DNA of 64,000 bases from Halichondria panicea (Eukaryota; Porifera; Demospongiae; Suberitida; Halichondriidae): NCBI RefSeq assembly GCF_963675165.1, contig NC_087387.1, forward strand, positions 5,544,990 through 5,608,989, read 5' to 3'. Position numbers and translations under genes: made by a program. This document shows, in pieces, positions 1 to 11,757 of the stretch. The notes beneath the pieces were generated by a model. The model did no database searches and was not told the DNA's origin. It worked only from the letters and a program-made list of their open reading frames with translations. Position 1 is the first letter of the stretch; every line of letters starts with the position of its first letter.

Positions 1-176
1 CAGTGAGTAGTGAAGCTATCGTGAGAGAAGAGGAGTTCTACATTGCTGAGGATCACACGTACGCAGCTGTCAATAAGAAAGCAAAGAAGAAAAAGAAGCC
101 AAAGAATGCAGAATCTGATAGAGAGGGAGAGGAGGAAGTCCCGCCTCCTTTTGTCAGTACCATGGCTGAAGTTTAG
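1..176 (+). CDS. Receptor tail exon, cut by window edge
   Basis: This is the 3' end of a receptor whose upstream exons lie outside the window. The reading frame enters at base 3 and runs to TAG at 174-176. It covers the distal half of the cytoplasmic tail: the PPPVSGE-like stretch (here VSSE), the EEEFYIAEDHTYAAV tyrosine block, the lysine run and the C-terminal FVSTMAEV. The sequence is nearly the same as the tail of every downstream unit, so the array extends beyond the left edge. Nothing can be said about its ectodomain. Confidence 0.85.
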   Translation, partial: VSSEAIVREEEFYIAEDHTYAAVNKKAKKKKKPKNAESDREGEEEVPPPFVSTMAEV

Positions 177-336
177 GGTGGGGGTGACTGAACACTGCAT
201 GTGAACTGAGATATTGAACATTACTGGCTGTAAGACGTCCATAGTAGTAGTATAGAGAGAGTGAATACACAAAATCGGTTATTATGTACTGTAGTACGCT
301 CAATTTAGAAGGAAGAAAATTATAATTGACATTTCT

Positions 337-649
337 TGACAAAAGGCTATTCCCCAATAGTATCCATTTTATGGATGTACCACTGTACGGCAATTCGTAT
401 TAGTGCCCTTGTAGTGATCTCAGTCCTTAACCACTACGAGCCAATACATTGCTTTGTGGCACTCATTGCCATATGTAATCTAATGTCGTAAAGCGTGAAA
501 TTTTATATTTCGTCTAATGGCCTCTCAAGGTATTTCGTTGAATAAATTCGTGGGTTGACTGGTACTGAAAGCACTTCCAGGCCACGCCTTTAATCTTTGC
601 ATATTAAGCAGTAATTAGGAACCATTTTCGTGGAATTAATTTTTGTGTA
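337..649 (+). repeat. Recurrent leader block of TM-tail cassettes, copy 1
   Basis: This non-coding block lies directly upstream of a transmembrane exon that has no ectodomain exons. It recurs at about 4437-4806, 16697-17052 and 17871-18245. Each copy has a stretch reading AATTTTATATTTCGTCTAAT, then AATAAATTCGTGGGTTGAC, then an inverted motif TGGAAGCACTTCCA, and ends in a polypyrimidine-poor acceptor (GTGTAG or TATAG). It may be the ancestral intron in front of the stalk-TM exon, or a transposed segment. Bases 177-336 hold only receptor 3' UTR. Confidence 0.6.
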
Positions 650-1327
650 GGATTGCTAACACTATCTACACAGTTGCCTCCTATAGAATTTACCCCCAGA
701 AATGAAAGAGGCACTAGATCCACACGTGCTAACAATTCCACCACCTTCATTGCTGGCATTGGTGTACTGGTGGTTCTGTTACTAGCTCTATCAGTTGGTT
801 GGATAGTGTCCTTTGTTATTCTACTCAGGAGAGAGGACAGGCTGTGCACAAACAACAGTGAGTGGCCCTAAACACACACCTCATGTTTACCCATACTAAT
901 GTGTTGTTTCTACTAAATGTTGTTTACTGCTATTCCCATACAGTGTTGATGCAGGTACTATCTCAACAAGGAGCAATCAGAGCTACACACAACAGGACAT
1001 CAACACACAGCTCTACGCTGAGGCCACCCCTCCTGATACAACCTACAGTAGACTGAACAGAAGTGATAAACAGACGGAAGAAATTGCTACCTACGATTAC
1101 GCTGATCCCAACCAGATAAGGGTAGAGTGTCCCAAGCAACCAACCCACCACCAGTGAGTGATGAAACTATCGTGAGAGAAGAGGAGTTCTACATTGCTGA
1201 GGATCACACGTACGCAGCTGTCAATAAGAAACCCAAGAACAAAAAGAAGCCAAAGAATGCAGAATCTAATGGAGAGGGAGAGAGTGAAGCCACGCCTCCA
1301 TTTGTCAGCACCCTGGCTGAAGTGTAG
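650..1327 (+). pseudogene. TM-tail cassette 1, frameshifted, no ectodomain
   Basis: The stalk-plus-transmembrane exon (651 to about 854) and the tail exon (944-1327) are present. No signal peptide or SRCR exons lie between it and the preceding unit. Two lesions break it. A 2-nt insertion after the LLRR motif (LLRREDR instead of LLRRGQT) shifts the end of the TM exon. A 1-nt deletion near 1131 shifts the tail, so the in-frame product stops early at a TGA near 1154. The rest of the tail, including YIAE and YAAV, is intact in another frame up to TAG 1325-1327. The TM exon starts in phase 1, the phase in which upstream SRCR exons end. Confidence 0.75.
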
Positions 1328-1562
1328 GGTGGGGTGAGGGAACACTGTGAACTGGGAGTGAGTCAGACATTGAACTTTACTGACTGAAATTAACTGTAAG
1401 ACATTCATAATTATAGTATATATTATATAGAGAGAGATTGAATACACGATTCATTACACCAACAGATTAGTACAATTATATTAGTATTAGAGAGTAAACC
1501 TTCTAAGTCGCAGTTTTAAAAAGGAAGTATATAAAGATCACTCAGCTCTTATAGTAGTCAAC

Positions 1563-2073
1563 ATGACAGTTTTGAACATACTACTGCTATCTAGATAGTG
1601 TCCCTGTTACTTCAACTCAACAACAACAAGGTATGTAAACCATACACCTATAATAGGCTTTGAATTTCCATGAATTGTTTACAGAATGTTTGAATGGACA
1701 ACTTCGAGAAACTACTTCTAATTCCCTGGAGTACTGTTACCATGCCATGAAGAATGGACATTAGTCTGCCATGATGACAGTCAGTGGAACCAAGAGAGGA
1801 CAATTGTATACACACAACTGGGTTACAGTGCTCTGGTAAGTTAATTATCAAGTGAGGAGTAGAATACTTTGTGTATATATGGAATAGCAAATGAGCCCCA
1901 CTACACAAAGGAAATGTGTCACACTGACTAACTGCAGTGAACCCAGGACAGCATCTCACAGAATGCATGGTCACGGCCAGTGACAACTGTACTAGAGTAG
2001 ACTACCGAATTTCGTCACACGTCAATAATTGTCAGCTAAAAAGTGTGTATAATGCACGAACAAAACAAGATTG
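1563..2073 (+). pseudogene. Class A ectodomain relic 1
   Basis: This is a leader plus SRCR domain 1 without the remaining exons. The leader starts MTVLNILLLS and then hits AGA TAG. The first half-SRCR exon (1685-1835) contains frame breaks around CCATGCCATGAAG. The second half (about 1881 onward) has lost its splice acceptor: a TATATGG-type junction replaces the TTATAGG seen in the related class D genes. After ACTGTACTAGAGTAG the homology to intact exon 3 ends and a sequence shared only by class A copies follows. A TATATAAAG box lies at 1528-1536. It is most likely a dead passenger duplicated with its neighbours. Confidence 0.7.
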
Positions 2074-2534
2074 ATTCTAACTAACTGCACACACTAATAG
2101 ATGGCCATGGGACTACTAACTAGCGAAAAATTTGGATGGGCCAAGTTACTTCCAGTAGGAGCTGTGATAACTAGAAAAACTGTCCAATCATTTGATTTTC
2201 ATCTTATAGCTAAATCTAGTTAAATGTGCTGCTGCATGAACTGTCACTCTGCATGTTGATTAGCTGATTGTTATGATTCTTTGAGTGCGTTAATACTTGA
2301 ACGACAGCCTTTTAAATATGAATAGACTATGAAAAGGTACAGAACTTGCATTTACAACTCATGTATATTCTCTAAGACCATCCCCTTCCTTCTCTGCATG
2401 CATGACAGCAGGTAATAACATGAACTAACGCAACTAGTATTTCCTGTTGGCATGATTATATCAAATGCTGTACTCAACTTTTAGTCTCGCATTACAATTA
2501 TATAGTTCTCTCTAAGCTGTAACAAACAAAGCAG
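2074..2534. other. Spacer between class A relic and R1
   Basis: No gene is seen. The segment is conserved with 19807-20262 and 31031-31502, as expected for a duplicated A-plus-B module. It contains a short ORF of 19 codons in the other copies (start near 2107 here) that is frame-broken in this copy by an extra A. Otherwise it is AT-rich. Confidence 0.5.
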
Positions 2535-2542
2535 TATAAAAG
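2535..2542 (+). promoter_or_regulatory. TATAAAAG box, class B promoter
   Basis: TATAAAAG lies 19 bases before the first ATG of R1. The same box at the same spacing precedes R6 (20263-20270), R11 (31503-31510) and R14 (39738-39745). The distance is unusually short for a TATA box upstream of a start codon. Confidence 0.5.
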
Positions 2543-2553
2543 AGTGACACACT

Positions 2554-4285
2554 ATGGCCATCATGACTGTTCACTGTGCAGTAATCCTTGGAATGCTACT
2601 GTTGTTAATCATTTCCACTACTGGCACTGCTCAACAAGGTATGTTCATAAGTAATCTCAGTAGATAAGCTTTTTACTGTGCAAATATAGAGTGCTTCAAT
2701 GGGCAAGTTCGGAAACTTCATTTTGATCTCCTTGAGTATTGCTACAATGGAGAATGGAGATTGGTCTATTACTCAGAGAGTCAGTGGAGTCTGGATATGA
2801 CAAGGACAGTGTGTGCACGACTGGGTTACCACAAGTTTTTTGGTAACTATAAAAATTATAGCGTGTATACACAGTCTGCACAATATTTCTAATAGGAGTG
2901 GTGCGAGGGGTAAGTCAGAGTGGTGCAGGAAAATTTGTCACTCTGACTGAATGCAATGAAACAGGACTAACAGGATGCATAGAGACACCCAGTGAAGACA
3001 GCTGTACTGAGTGCTCTCTTGTGTTTCTAACGTGTATCGCAGGTTCATCTCAGTTTTACCAATACATTTTTAGATACAAACCATGTTATTCTCATGCAGT
3101 ATAGTTATATGTATTTAGCTAACTGTGATGATGGAGAGACAAGACTGGTGGGTGGATCCACTGACAGAGAGGGACGAGTGGAGGTGTGTGTAGGAAGTCC
3201 CCTAACTTTATGGAGGACAGTTTGCACTGGCAGTCAAGAACTGGCAGGAGCTGTTTGTTCACAAATGGGTTACATCTTTGAAGGTCTGAACAGATAAATT
3301 CATGTATTGCAATGTAATTACTACCTACAGGAGGCACTGTGGCATTGCCTGACGTATTTCCTCCTGGAGCATTTCAAGAGTACAGACTAAACTGTACACA
3401 ACTAAGCAATGGAACGTGGCACTGTAGTCCAGTTGAACAACAATGTGACAGCTTTATGGAGCTTGGAGTCGTTTGTAAGAGCTATGAAAATCTGTACAAT
3501 GACTGTTCAAGGAACTGTACACTGTCAAAATTGTCAGTAACTACACAGTCACCTACTCAGCAAGGTAATTTTATATAGACAATAAACTAGTATTTTACTG
3601 CATGACATCCCTAATATATAGTTACTACTCAAAGGGAAGCTGTTTGTGCTAACAATTCAACTGTGGCAGTAACCACTCCAATGGCATGTACTGACAATTC
3701 CACAACCTTCATTGCTGGCATTGGACTGGTGGCTCTGTTACTAGCTGTATCAGTTGGTTGGATAGTGTCTTGTATTATTCTGCTCAGGAGAGGACAGACT
3801 GTGCACAAACAACAGTGAGTGGCCCTAAACACACACCTCATGTTTACCCATACTAATGTGTTGTTCCTACTAAATGTTGTTTACTGCTATTCCCACACAG
3901 TGTTGATGCAGGTACAATCTCAACAAGGAGCAATCAGAGTTACACACAACAGAACATCAACACACAGCTCTACGCTGAGGCCACTCCTCCTGATACAACC
4001 TACAGTAGGCTGAACAGAAGTGATAAACAGACGGAGGAAATTGCTACCTACGATTACGCTGATCCCAACCAGATAAGAGTTGAGCGTTCCCAAGCAACCA
4101 ACCCACCACCAGTGAGTTGTGAAGCCATCGTAAGAGAAGAGGAGTTCTACATTGCTGAGGATCACACGTACGCAGCTGTCAATAAGAAAGCCAAGAAGAA
4201 AAAGAAGCCAAAGATTCAAGAATCTGATGGAGATGAAGAGTGTGAAGCCCCGCCTCCTTTTGTCAGCACCCTGGCTGAAGTGTAG
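2554..4285 (+). CDS. R1: two-SRCR transmembrane receptor, class B, intact
   Basis: Seven exons (2554-2638, 2690-2842, 2896-3042, 3119-3283, 3331-3564, 3622-3814, 3901-4285) give 453 residues. Residues 1-28 are a hydrophobic signal peptide ending TGTAQQ. Residues 29-128 are a divergent SRCR domain (YCYNGEWRLV, CARLGY). Residues 129 to about 245 are a clearer SRCR domain (RLVGGSTDREGRVEVC, WRTVC, AVCSQMGY, ending GVVC). A stalk follows, then a helix built on LVALLLAVSVGWIVSC with no charged residue. The last exon is the tail with YAEA, YSRL, YDYADP, YIAE and YAAV. Introns are phase 1 except the last, which is phase 2. The role is probably a cell-surface recognition receptor that signals through tyrosine phosphorylation. 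Ligand and partners are unknown. The start could also be the second ATG at 2563. Confidence 0.85.
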
Positions 4286-4436
4286 GGTGGTGGTGACGGA
4301 ACACTGTGAACTGAGATATTGACATTACTGAGTGTAAGACGTCCATAGTAGTAGTAGTATAGAAAGAGTAGATACACAAAATCGGTTATTTGTACTGTAT
4401 AGTATACGTACGCTCAGTTTTAGAAGAAAGTAAATT

Positions 4437-4806
4437 ACACTTGTTATTTCTTGACAAAAGGCTATTCCCAATTACAGTGTCCATTTTATGGAGGTATACA
4501 GCTGTATGGCAATTTGTGCCAAAACAGATTAGTGCCCTTGTAGTATAGATAGTGATCTCAGTCCTTAACCAGTATATGACTACGGGCCAATACACTGATC
4601 ATGGCACTAATCAGTGCCATATGTAATTTAATGTTGTAAAGCGCGAAATTTTATATTTCGTCTAATGGCTTTTCAAATCATTATTTTTGTGAATAAATTC
4701 GTGGGTTGACTACTACTGGAAGCACTTCCAGGTCACGCCTTTCATCTTATTTCTCACATTATAGCGAATAATTAGGAACAATTTCGTGGAATTAATTTTT
4801 GTGTAG
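4437..4806 (+). repeat. Cassette leader block, copy 2
   Basis: This is the second copy of the block that precedes TM-tail cassettes. It follows the 3' UTR of R1 and ends in the acceptor GTGTAG just before the next TM exon. No coding sequence is seen. Confidence 0.6.
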
Positions 4807-5242
4807 GATTGCTAACTCTATCTACACAGTTGCCTTCTAAAGAAAGCACCCCCAGCAATGAAAGAGGCACTAGATCCACACATGCTGACAATTCCACCAC
4901 CTTCATTGCTAGCATTGCTGTACTGCTGGCTCTGTTACTAACCATATCAGTTGGTTGGATAGTGTCCTGTGTTATTCTACTCAGGAGAGGAGAGAATGTG
5001 CACAAACAACAGCATAAGTTAGTGTCAATATCTCAGTTCACACGATGTGTTCCGTCACCTCCACCCTACACTTCGGCCAGGTGTGTTGTTCCTACTAAAA
5101 TAATGTTGTTTACTGCTATTCTCACACAGTGTTGATGCAGGTACTATCTCAACAAGCAATCAGAGCTATACACAACAGGACATCAACACACAGAGGTCAC
5201 CCCTACACAATCTACAGTACACTGAACAGAGGTGATAAGCTA
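4807..5242 (+). pseudogene. TM-tail cassette 2, truncated, inverted insert at donor
   Basis: The stalk-TM exon (4807 to about 5012) reads open through the transmembrane helix, then loses the usual CA/GTGAGT donor. In its place lies an inverted piece of a receptor 3' end (5013-5081). The intron remainder and acceptor are kept. The tail exon starts near 5133 but lacks the YAEA region (a deletion joins INTQ to a GGTCACCCC stretch). All homology to the tail ends near 5242, before the YDYADP and YIAE motifs. It cannot encode a normal tail. Confidence 0.75.
5013..5081 (-). repeat. Inverted fragment of receptor 3' end
   Basis: Read on the minus strand, this segment gives CTGGCCGAAGTGTAGGGTGG and continues into the usual 3' UTR (GTGACGGAACAC, GTGAACTGAGATATTGACAC, TAACTTATG). 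It is therefore the last codons, stop and 3' UTR start of a sister unit in opposite orientation. It replaces the 5' part of the TM-tail intron of cassette 2. Confidence 0.75.
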
Positions 5243-5950
5243 CTTTTTCTGGCTAATAACTGTGGAAGTACCTGCATATTATTTTTTGCAATTTTGTGCT
5301 GCGAAGCGATTACCACCCACAAAATTCACATAGTAATTTGATACTCGCAAAACAATTGTATAGATAGCATGGCTGTAACTCAGAACAAGGACACAGCCTA
5401 ATTTTTATATACAAAACACTTCTACGGGACATTCATCTTCCTAATTACACTAATAATTTATACCCCTGAGTATACGGATATACAATGGAGAATGGTGCTT
5501 TGGAGACAGTCAGTAGAATATACTTTGTTATGAGAATGCCCTTTCTACATGCACTCTATCGGCAATTTCATCCTTTCAATCACTGCGCTCATTTCCGTAT
5601 ACAAAATAATGTATAGGAGTGACCTGTTTTTCACTCTCGTATAGTCAGCAGCTTGAGCTTATATATGCCTAACCTATAGGAAGCTCACACAAACTAAATG
5701 ACCTGATCATGCAGGAGGATCACACTTATGCGTTATAGGGACGGAGATTAATGTTCAATATAAATACACTTCGCCTCACATGGATTGCAGTTTCCCCTGT
5801 GTTCTGTGATCGAAAAATTTACAGGCTTGTTATCATGACATAAGAAATAATTATACATCCCCTATATACATGCGTGTAGGCATCAAAACTACATCCTGTA
5901 TACATAAAAGGATATATATAGCTAGAATCTATCCTATTGCTACTATCAAA
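5243..5950. other. Gene-free stretch upstream of R2
   Basis: No exon, RNA gene or clear repeat was recognised. The sequence is AT-rich and departs from array homology right after the truncated cassette. It ends in the R2 leader. It may include a decayed interspersed element (ACCACCCACAAAATTCACA), which I could not identify. Confidence 0.4.
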
Positions 5951-7668
5951 ATGCAGGTCTCAAAGATATTGGTGTTAGTTGTCGCTACTATTGCTACAGC
6001 TCAATCATCACAAGGTAGCAATAATTGTGTACATGCTAAATCAGACTTAACTATCAGTGAATGTAGAGTGTTTCAATGGACAAATTAGTGAAGGTACTAC
6101 TAATTTCCCTGAGTACTGTTACAATGGAGAATGGAGATGGATCTGTTACCAAGACAGTCAGTGGAACCACGAGAAGACAATATCTGTATGCACACAACTG
6201 GGTTACAGTGCACTCGGTTAGTTATTATCAAGTGATAAGTAGATAGCTCGTAATATCTTTTATATACAGGAGTAGCAGACAACCAATGTGGGACTATTCA
6301 AAGAAAAGTTGTCACACTGACTAACTGCAATGCACAGCATTTCACAGAATGCATGGTCACGGCCAGTGACAACTGCACTACCTGTTCTTACTTGTCTTTA
6401 AGATGTTCCGCAGGTTGGTGCATATAATGTTGCCATGCCGTTTTAGCATACTAAATTTATTTCAGCCATCTGCACTCATGGAGAGATAAGACTGGTGGGT
6501 GGGTCCACTGACAGAGAGGGACGAGTGGAGGTGTGTGTGGGTGGCAGGCGATGGAGGACAGTTTGCACTGGCAGTCAAGAACTGGCCGGAGCCGTTTGTT
6601 CACAAATGGGATACATCTTTGAAGGTAACACTCAAATAATGTACTGTGGATATAATTATCTACCAACAGCAAGTGCTGTTGCACTACCAAACTCATTTCC
6701 TCCTGGAGCATTCCCAGAGTACAGACTAGACTGTACACAAATAAGCAATGGAGCATGGCACTGTAGTCCAGTTTATCAACAATGTGACAGCTTTGTGGAG
6801 CTTGGAGTTGTTTGTAAAAACTATGAAGATCTATACAATGAATGCTCAAGGAACTGTACACTGTTAGTTACTACACAGTCACCTACCACCCAGCAAGGTA
6901 TAGACTAATTAATACAGTTAGAGGAGATTAAGCAACATTTCACTTCACAACATCCCAACAGTTACTCAAGGGGAAGCTGTTTGTGCTAACAATACGACCG
7001 TGGCAGTAATCAATCCACTAACATGCACATGTACTGACGACAGTTCTACCAAGGGGCCAAAATATACATCTAAACCTGCTGACATTTCCACCCTCACTGC
7101 TGGCATTGGTATACTAGCGGCTCTGTTACTAGCTGTATCAGTTGGTTGGATAGTGTCCTGTGTTATTCTACTCAGGAGAGAACAGACTGTGCACAAACAA
7201 CAGTGAGTGGCCCTAAACACACACCTCATGCTTACCCATGCATACTAATGTGTTGTTCTTACTAAATGTTGTTTACTGCTATTCCCACACAGTGTTGATG
7301 CAGGTACTATCTCAACAAGGAGCTACACACAACAGAACATCAACACACAGCTCTACGCTGAGGCCACCCCACCTGATACAACCTACAGTAGACTGAACGG
7401 AGATAATAAACAGACGGAAGAAATTGCTACCTACGATTACGCTGATCCCAACCAGATAAGAGCAGAGTGTTTCCAAGCAACCAACCCACCACCAGTGAGT
7501 GGTGAAGCTATCGTGAGAGAAGAGGAGTTCTACATTGCTGAGGATCACACGTACGCAGCTGTTAATAAGAAACTCAAGAAGAAAAAGAAGCCGAAGAATG
7601 CAGGATCTGATGGAGAGGGAGAGGGTGAAGCCCCGCCTCCTTTTGTCAGCACCCTGGCTGAAGTGTAG
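5951..7668 (+). CDS. R2: two-SRCR receptor, class E, intact
   Basis: Exons 5951-6014, 6067-6216, 6270-6413, 6466-6624, 6670-6897, 6962-7202 and 7293-7668 give 453 residues. The leader MQVSKILVLVVATIATAQ is unique in the window. SRCR domain 1 (YCYNGEWRWIC, CTQLGYS) is closest to class A and D. The 45-nt gap between exons 4 and 5 is a multiple of three and stop-free, so it may be retained as coding sequence. Like class B, it keeps the intron between SRCR domain 2 and the stalk-TM exon. The stalk is the longest of the intron-containing type. The tail lacks a three-codon NQS block near its start. LLRREQ replaces LLRRGQ after the membrane. Confidence 0.83.
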
Positions 7669-8208
7669 GGTGGTGGTGACGGAACACTTCGTGTGAACTG
7701 AGATATTGACACTAACTTAAGCTGCCTATAAAACGTCCATAGTAGTATATATAGAGAGTGAATACACAACATGGGTGATACTACAATATATTGTCCTGTA
7801 GTATGCTCATATAATTATTATAACATTATGAGAGTGCCCTTTCAAGGAAGTTAAAAAAAATAATGTCAGCAACTAGGTGATTCGTTTTATAACATGTATA
7901 CAGGAAACTGAAAGAGGATCAAATAAGAATAACAGTGGACATTTGCTGCATCAAGTACATCAAGTAAGAGTCATGGTAACTGACCAATCCGAGCACCTGG
8001 AGACTTGCCTCAATTAAGGTAACAATACCAAATTGACATTATTGATCACACGTTTCAGACAGGAATACCGAATATATCATTATTATGCACAGTATGCATG
8101 CATTAGGCGTGATGATGCAGGTTGTTAACAGGATGTAGATTTAATTGACATATAACTGGGTAGCTAGTAAATGCCATTCACTCTAAGAACTGACAACTCT
8201 CGGTCAAT
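7669..8208. other. Class C upstream region of R3
   Basis: It contains the 3' UTR of R2 (about 150 bases), then a block found upstream of every class C gene: GTGATTCGTTTTATAACA, ACAGGAAACTGAA, GATCACACGTTTCAGACAGG and TAGCTAGTAAATGCCATTCA before the start codon. No exon is seen. The retained similarity shows that whole units, promoter included, were duplicated. Confidence 0.5.
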
Positions 8209-9844
8209 ATGCAAGTCTCAAACTTCATTCTGCTATTAACTGTTGTCATCACTGTCATAGCACAACCAGGTATAATTACAATGACTGTAGTTCAGAGCAA
8301 CACTCTAGAATTGTGTACAGAATGTTTAGACGGACAACTTCGTCTTCCTGATCATGAAGTACCCACACTTTTTGAGTACTGTCACAATGGAGAATGGAGA
8401 TGGATCTGTCATGATGAAAGTCAGTGGAATATTGAGAGATTAGAGGCTACTTGTGGACAACTGGGATATTCGCATGAATTTGGTAGGTGAGATGTGTTCT
8501 AAAATAAACTAAGACAAATAATTATTGTTACTTATATAGGACTAGTAAATACCGGGGATTCTCAGAATGGTTCAAGAAGAGTAGTCACTCTGAGTGGCTG
8601 CAATGGACCAAGACTAACAGAGTGTATGGTGACACCCAATGACAGCTGTAACTCTCTTGTGCGACTAGTGTGTACCACGGGTTAGTAACAATTTGTTAAG
8701 ATGCATAATGTTATGCACTACTAAATGTACATACACTATAATAGCTAACTGTGCTGGTGGTGGAGAGACAAGATTGGTGGGTGGATCCACTGACAGAGAG
8801 GGACGAGTGGAGGTGTGTGCTAACAGACGATGGAGGACAGTTTGCACTGGCAGTCAAGAACTGGCAACAGCTGTTTGTTCACGAATAGGAATTGACAGTT
8901 TAGTATTAGAAGGTGATGATCATATAACTTAATAAGTATAACGACTGATAGCACAACTATATATACAGGAAGCACTGTGGCAGTAACTAACTCATTTCCT
9001 CATGGAGCATTTCCAGTGTACAGCCTGGAGTGCAACAGGCAGCAATTCGATGGAGATTTGCGCTGTAGTCTAGTTGAAGGATGTAACAGCTTTGTGGAGC
9101 TTGGAGTTGTTTGTAAAAAGTATGAAGATCTACGCAATGAATGTTCTAGGACTAGTACACTGTCTACATTGTCAACTAGCGTACAAGTTACTACACCTTT
9201 GCCTACTACTACAACATGTGGCCCTATCAAATCAGATTTTAAATCAGACTTTAAATGTACTGGTAATTCCACCAACCTCACTGCTGGCATTGGTGTACTG
9301 GTGGCTCTGTTACTAGCCGTATCAGTTGGTTGGATAGTGTCCTGTGTTATTCTACTCAGGAGAGGAAAGACTGTGCACAAACAACAGTGAGTGGTCCTAA
9401 ACACACACCTCATGTTTATGTGTTGTTCCTACTAGATGTTGCTTACTGCTATTCCCATACAGTGTTGATGCAGGTACTATGTCAACAAGCAATCAGAGCT
9501 ACACACAACAGGACATCAACACACAGCTCTACGCTGAGGCCACTTCACCTGATACAACCTACAGTAGGCTGAACAGAAGTGATAAACAGACGGAGAAAAT
9601 TGCTACCTACGATTACGCTGATCCCAACCAGATAAGAGTAGAGCGTTCCCAAGCAACCAACCCACCACCAGTGAGTGGTGAAGCTATCGTGAGAGAAGAG
9701 GAGTTCTACATTGCTGAGGATCACACGTACGCAGCTGTCAATAAGAAAGCCAAGAATAAAAAGAAGCCGAAGAATGCAGAATCTGATGGAGAGGGAGAGA
9801 GTGAAGTCCCGCCTCCTTTTGTCAGCACCCTGGCTGAAGTGTAG
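8209..9844 (+). CDS. R3: two-SRCR receptor, class C, intact
   Basis: Six exons (8209-8269, 8321-8482, 8540-8680, 8745-8912, 8969-9386, 9463-9844) give 443 residues. SRCR domain 2's second half, the stalk and the helix are in one exon, unlike R1 and R2. Domain 1 reads YCHNGEWRWICHDESQW and CGQLGYS. Domain 2 ends SRIGIDSLVLEG instead of SQMGYIFEG, the class C form. The 51-nt sequence between exons 1 and 2 is also open and in frame, so the leader could be unspliced there. The stalk is rich in Ser, Thr and Pro and holds two near-identical SDFK repeats. The tail has all five tyrosine motifs. Confidence 0.85.
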
Positions 9845-10122
9845 GGTGGGGGTGACGGAACACTGTGAACTGAGAGTGAGTCAGACAATTAACTTGATAC
9901 TGACTGAATTAAAACATTCATAGTAGCTTTAGCTAGAGATTGAAAACACAATCGATTACACCAATACGTTAGTACACTATTATTGAGACAGTAAACTTTC
10001 TAAGTCACAGTTTTCAGAAGGAAGTAAATTTTAATTGTCATTTCCTGTACAAAAATACAATAGTTGCATGTCTTAGACAATATTATTTGCATATAGAAAG
10101 ATCAGTCTAGCTCGTAGTCAAC

Positions 10123-11757
10123 ATGAAAGTTTTGCACGTACTACTGCTATCTATCGTCACTATTGTATCAACTCAACAACTACAAGGTATGTATTTGCTA
10201 TAGACATCTACTGCTTTAAGTTTCCTAATTACGAAACGTTTACAGAATGTTTGAATAGACAACTTCAACAAACAAACAAAATCTCTGGTATCTCTGAGTA
10301 CTGTCACCATGGAGAGAATGGACATTCATCTGCCATGGTGACAGTCAGTGGAACCAAGAGAGGACAATATCTGCATGCACACAACTGGGTTACAGTAACT
10401 CTGGTGGTAAGTTAGTTACCAAGTGCATAAGGAGTAGATAGCTTGTATGTATCTTATAGGAATAGCAGGAGGAGGGCAATGTGGGTCTACTCAAAGAAAA
10501 GTTGTCACACTGACAAACTGCAGTGAACCAGGACAGCATCTCACAGAATGCATGGCCACGGCCAGTGAAAGCTGCACTAGTACCTGTTCTATATTGTTTT
10601 TAACATGCTTCCCAGGTTCGTTCATATAATTATAACAAGGTGGCCATTTATTCATTATTTATTTATTTATTTCAGCTATCTGCAACTGGTGGGTGGATCC
10701 ACTGACAGAGAGGGACGAGTGGAGGTGTGTGTGGGTGGTCGTGAGGGTGGTCGTTGGAGGACAGTTTGCACTGGCGGTCAAGAACTGGCAGGAGCCGTTT
10801 GTTCACAAATGGGATACATCTTTGAAGGTAAGAGAGTGGATTGATAAATGTGCTATGAATTTTATGATCCATCAATAGAGAGTACTGTATCAAATTCATT
10901 TCCTCCTGGAGCATTTCCAGAATATAGACTAAACTGTACACAACTAAGTAATGGAGCAAGGCACTGTAGTCCAGTTGAACAACAGTATGACAGCTTTGTG
11001 GAGCTTGGAGTTATTTGTATAAACTATGAGGAGTATTATGAACGTTCAAGGAACAACCCACTATCTACACAGTTGCCTTCTATAGAATGCATCCCAGGCA
11101 ATGAAAGAGGTACAACGCACACTAGCAATTCCACCACCATGGCCAACATTGTTGATGATTCCACCACCTTCAACACTGTCATTGGTGTACTGGTGGCTCT
11201 GTTACTAGCCGTATCAGTTGGTTGGATAGTGTCCAGTGTTATTCTACTCAGGAGAGGACACACTGTGCACAAACAACAGTGAGTGGCCCTAAACACACAC
11301 CTCATGTTTACCCATGCATACTAATGTGCTGTTCTTACTAAATGTTGTTTATTGCTATTCATTCCCCCACAGTGTTGATGCAGGTACTATCTCAACAAGG
11401 AGCAATCAGAGCTACACACAATAGGACATCAACACACAGCTCTACGCTGAGGCCACTCCTCCTTATACAACCTACAGTAGACTGAACAGAAGTGATAAAA
11501 AGACGGAGGAAATTGCTACCTACAATTACGCTGATCCCAACCAGATAAGAGAAGAGCGTTCCCAAGCAACTAACCCACCACCAGTGAGTGGTGAAGCTAT
11601 CATGAGAGAAGAGGAGTTCTACATTGCTGAGGATCACACGTACGCAGCTGTCAATAAGAAAGCCAAGAAGAAAAAGAAGCCGAAGAATGCAGAATCTGAT
11701 AGAGAGGGAGAGGGGGAAGTCCCGCCTCCTTTTGTCAGCACCATGGCTGAAGTGTAG
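10123..11757 (+). pseudogene. Class D receptor pseudogene
   Basis: All six exon positions are recognisable (10123-10186, 10246-10406, 10460-10615, 10676-10827, 10879-11278, 11373-11757). The leader is MKVLHVLLLSIVTIVSTQ. Three lesions are seen by comparison with intact R9. There is a 2-nt insertion in exon 2 (GGAGAGAATGG for GGAGAATGG). A 16-nt deletion at the start of exon 4 removes the residues before LVGGSTD. A CAG to TAG change at 11422-11424 stops the tail soon after the membrane. The stalk-TM exon remains fully open, so decay is recent. An assembly error could explain one lesion but not all three. Confidence 0.8.

Noticed and set aside
963..1151. Minus-strand ORFs over every tail exon (81 residues or longer, with a Trp-rich WWWVGC stretch)
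   Set aside because: They recur only because the tail exon recurs. They are the exact antisense of the conserved receptor frame, with no own start context or splice pattern.
3819..4013. Plus-strand ORF from the intron into the tail in another frame (MALNTHLMFTHTNVLFLL...)
   Set aside because: It starts in the last intron and reads the tail out of frame. The receptor frame explains the conservation.
3901..4285. Classical ITAM in the tail
   Set aside because: The pair YAEA...YSRL lacks Leu/Ile at the +3 position of the first Tyr. I describe it only as ITAM-like multi-tyrosine.
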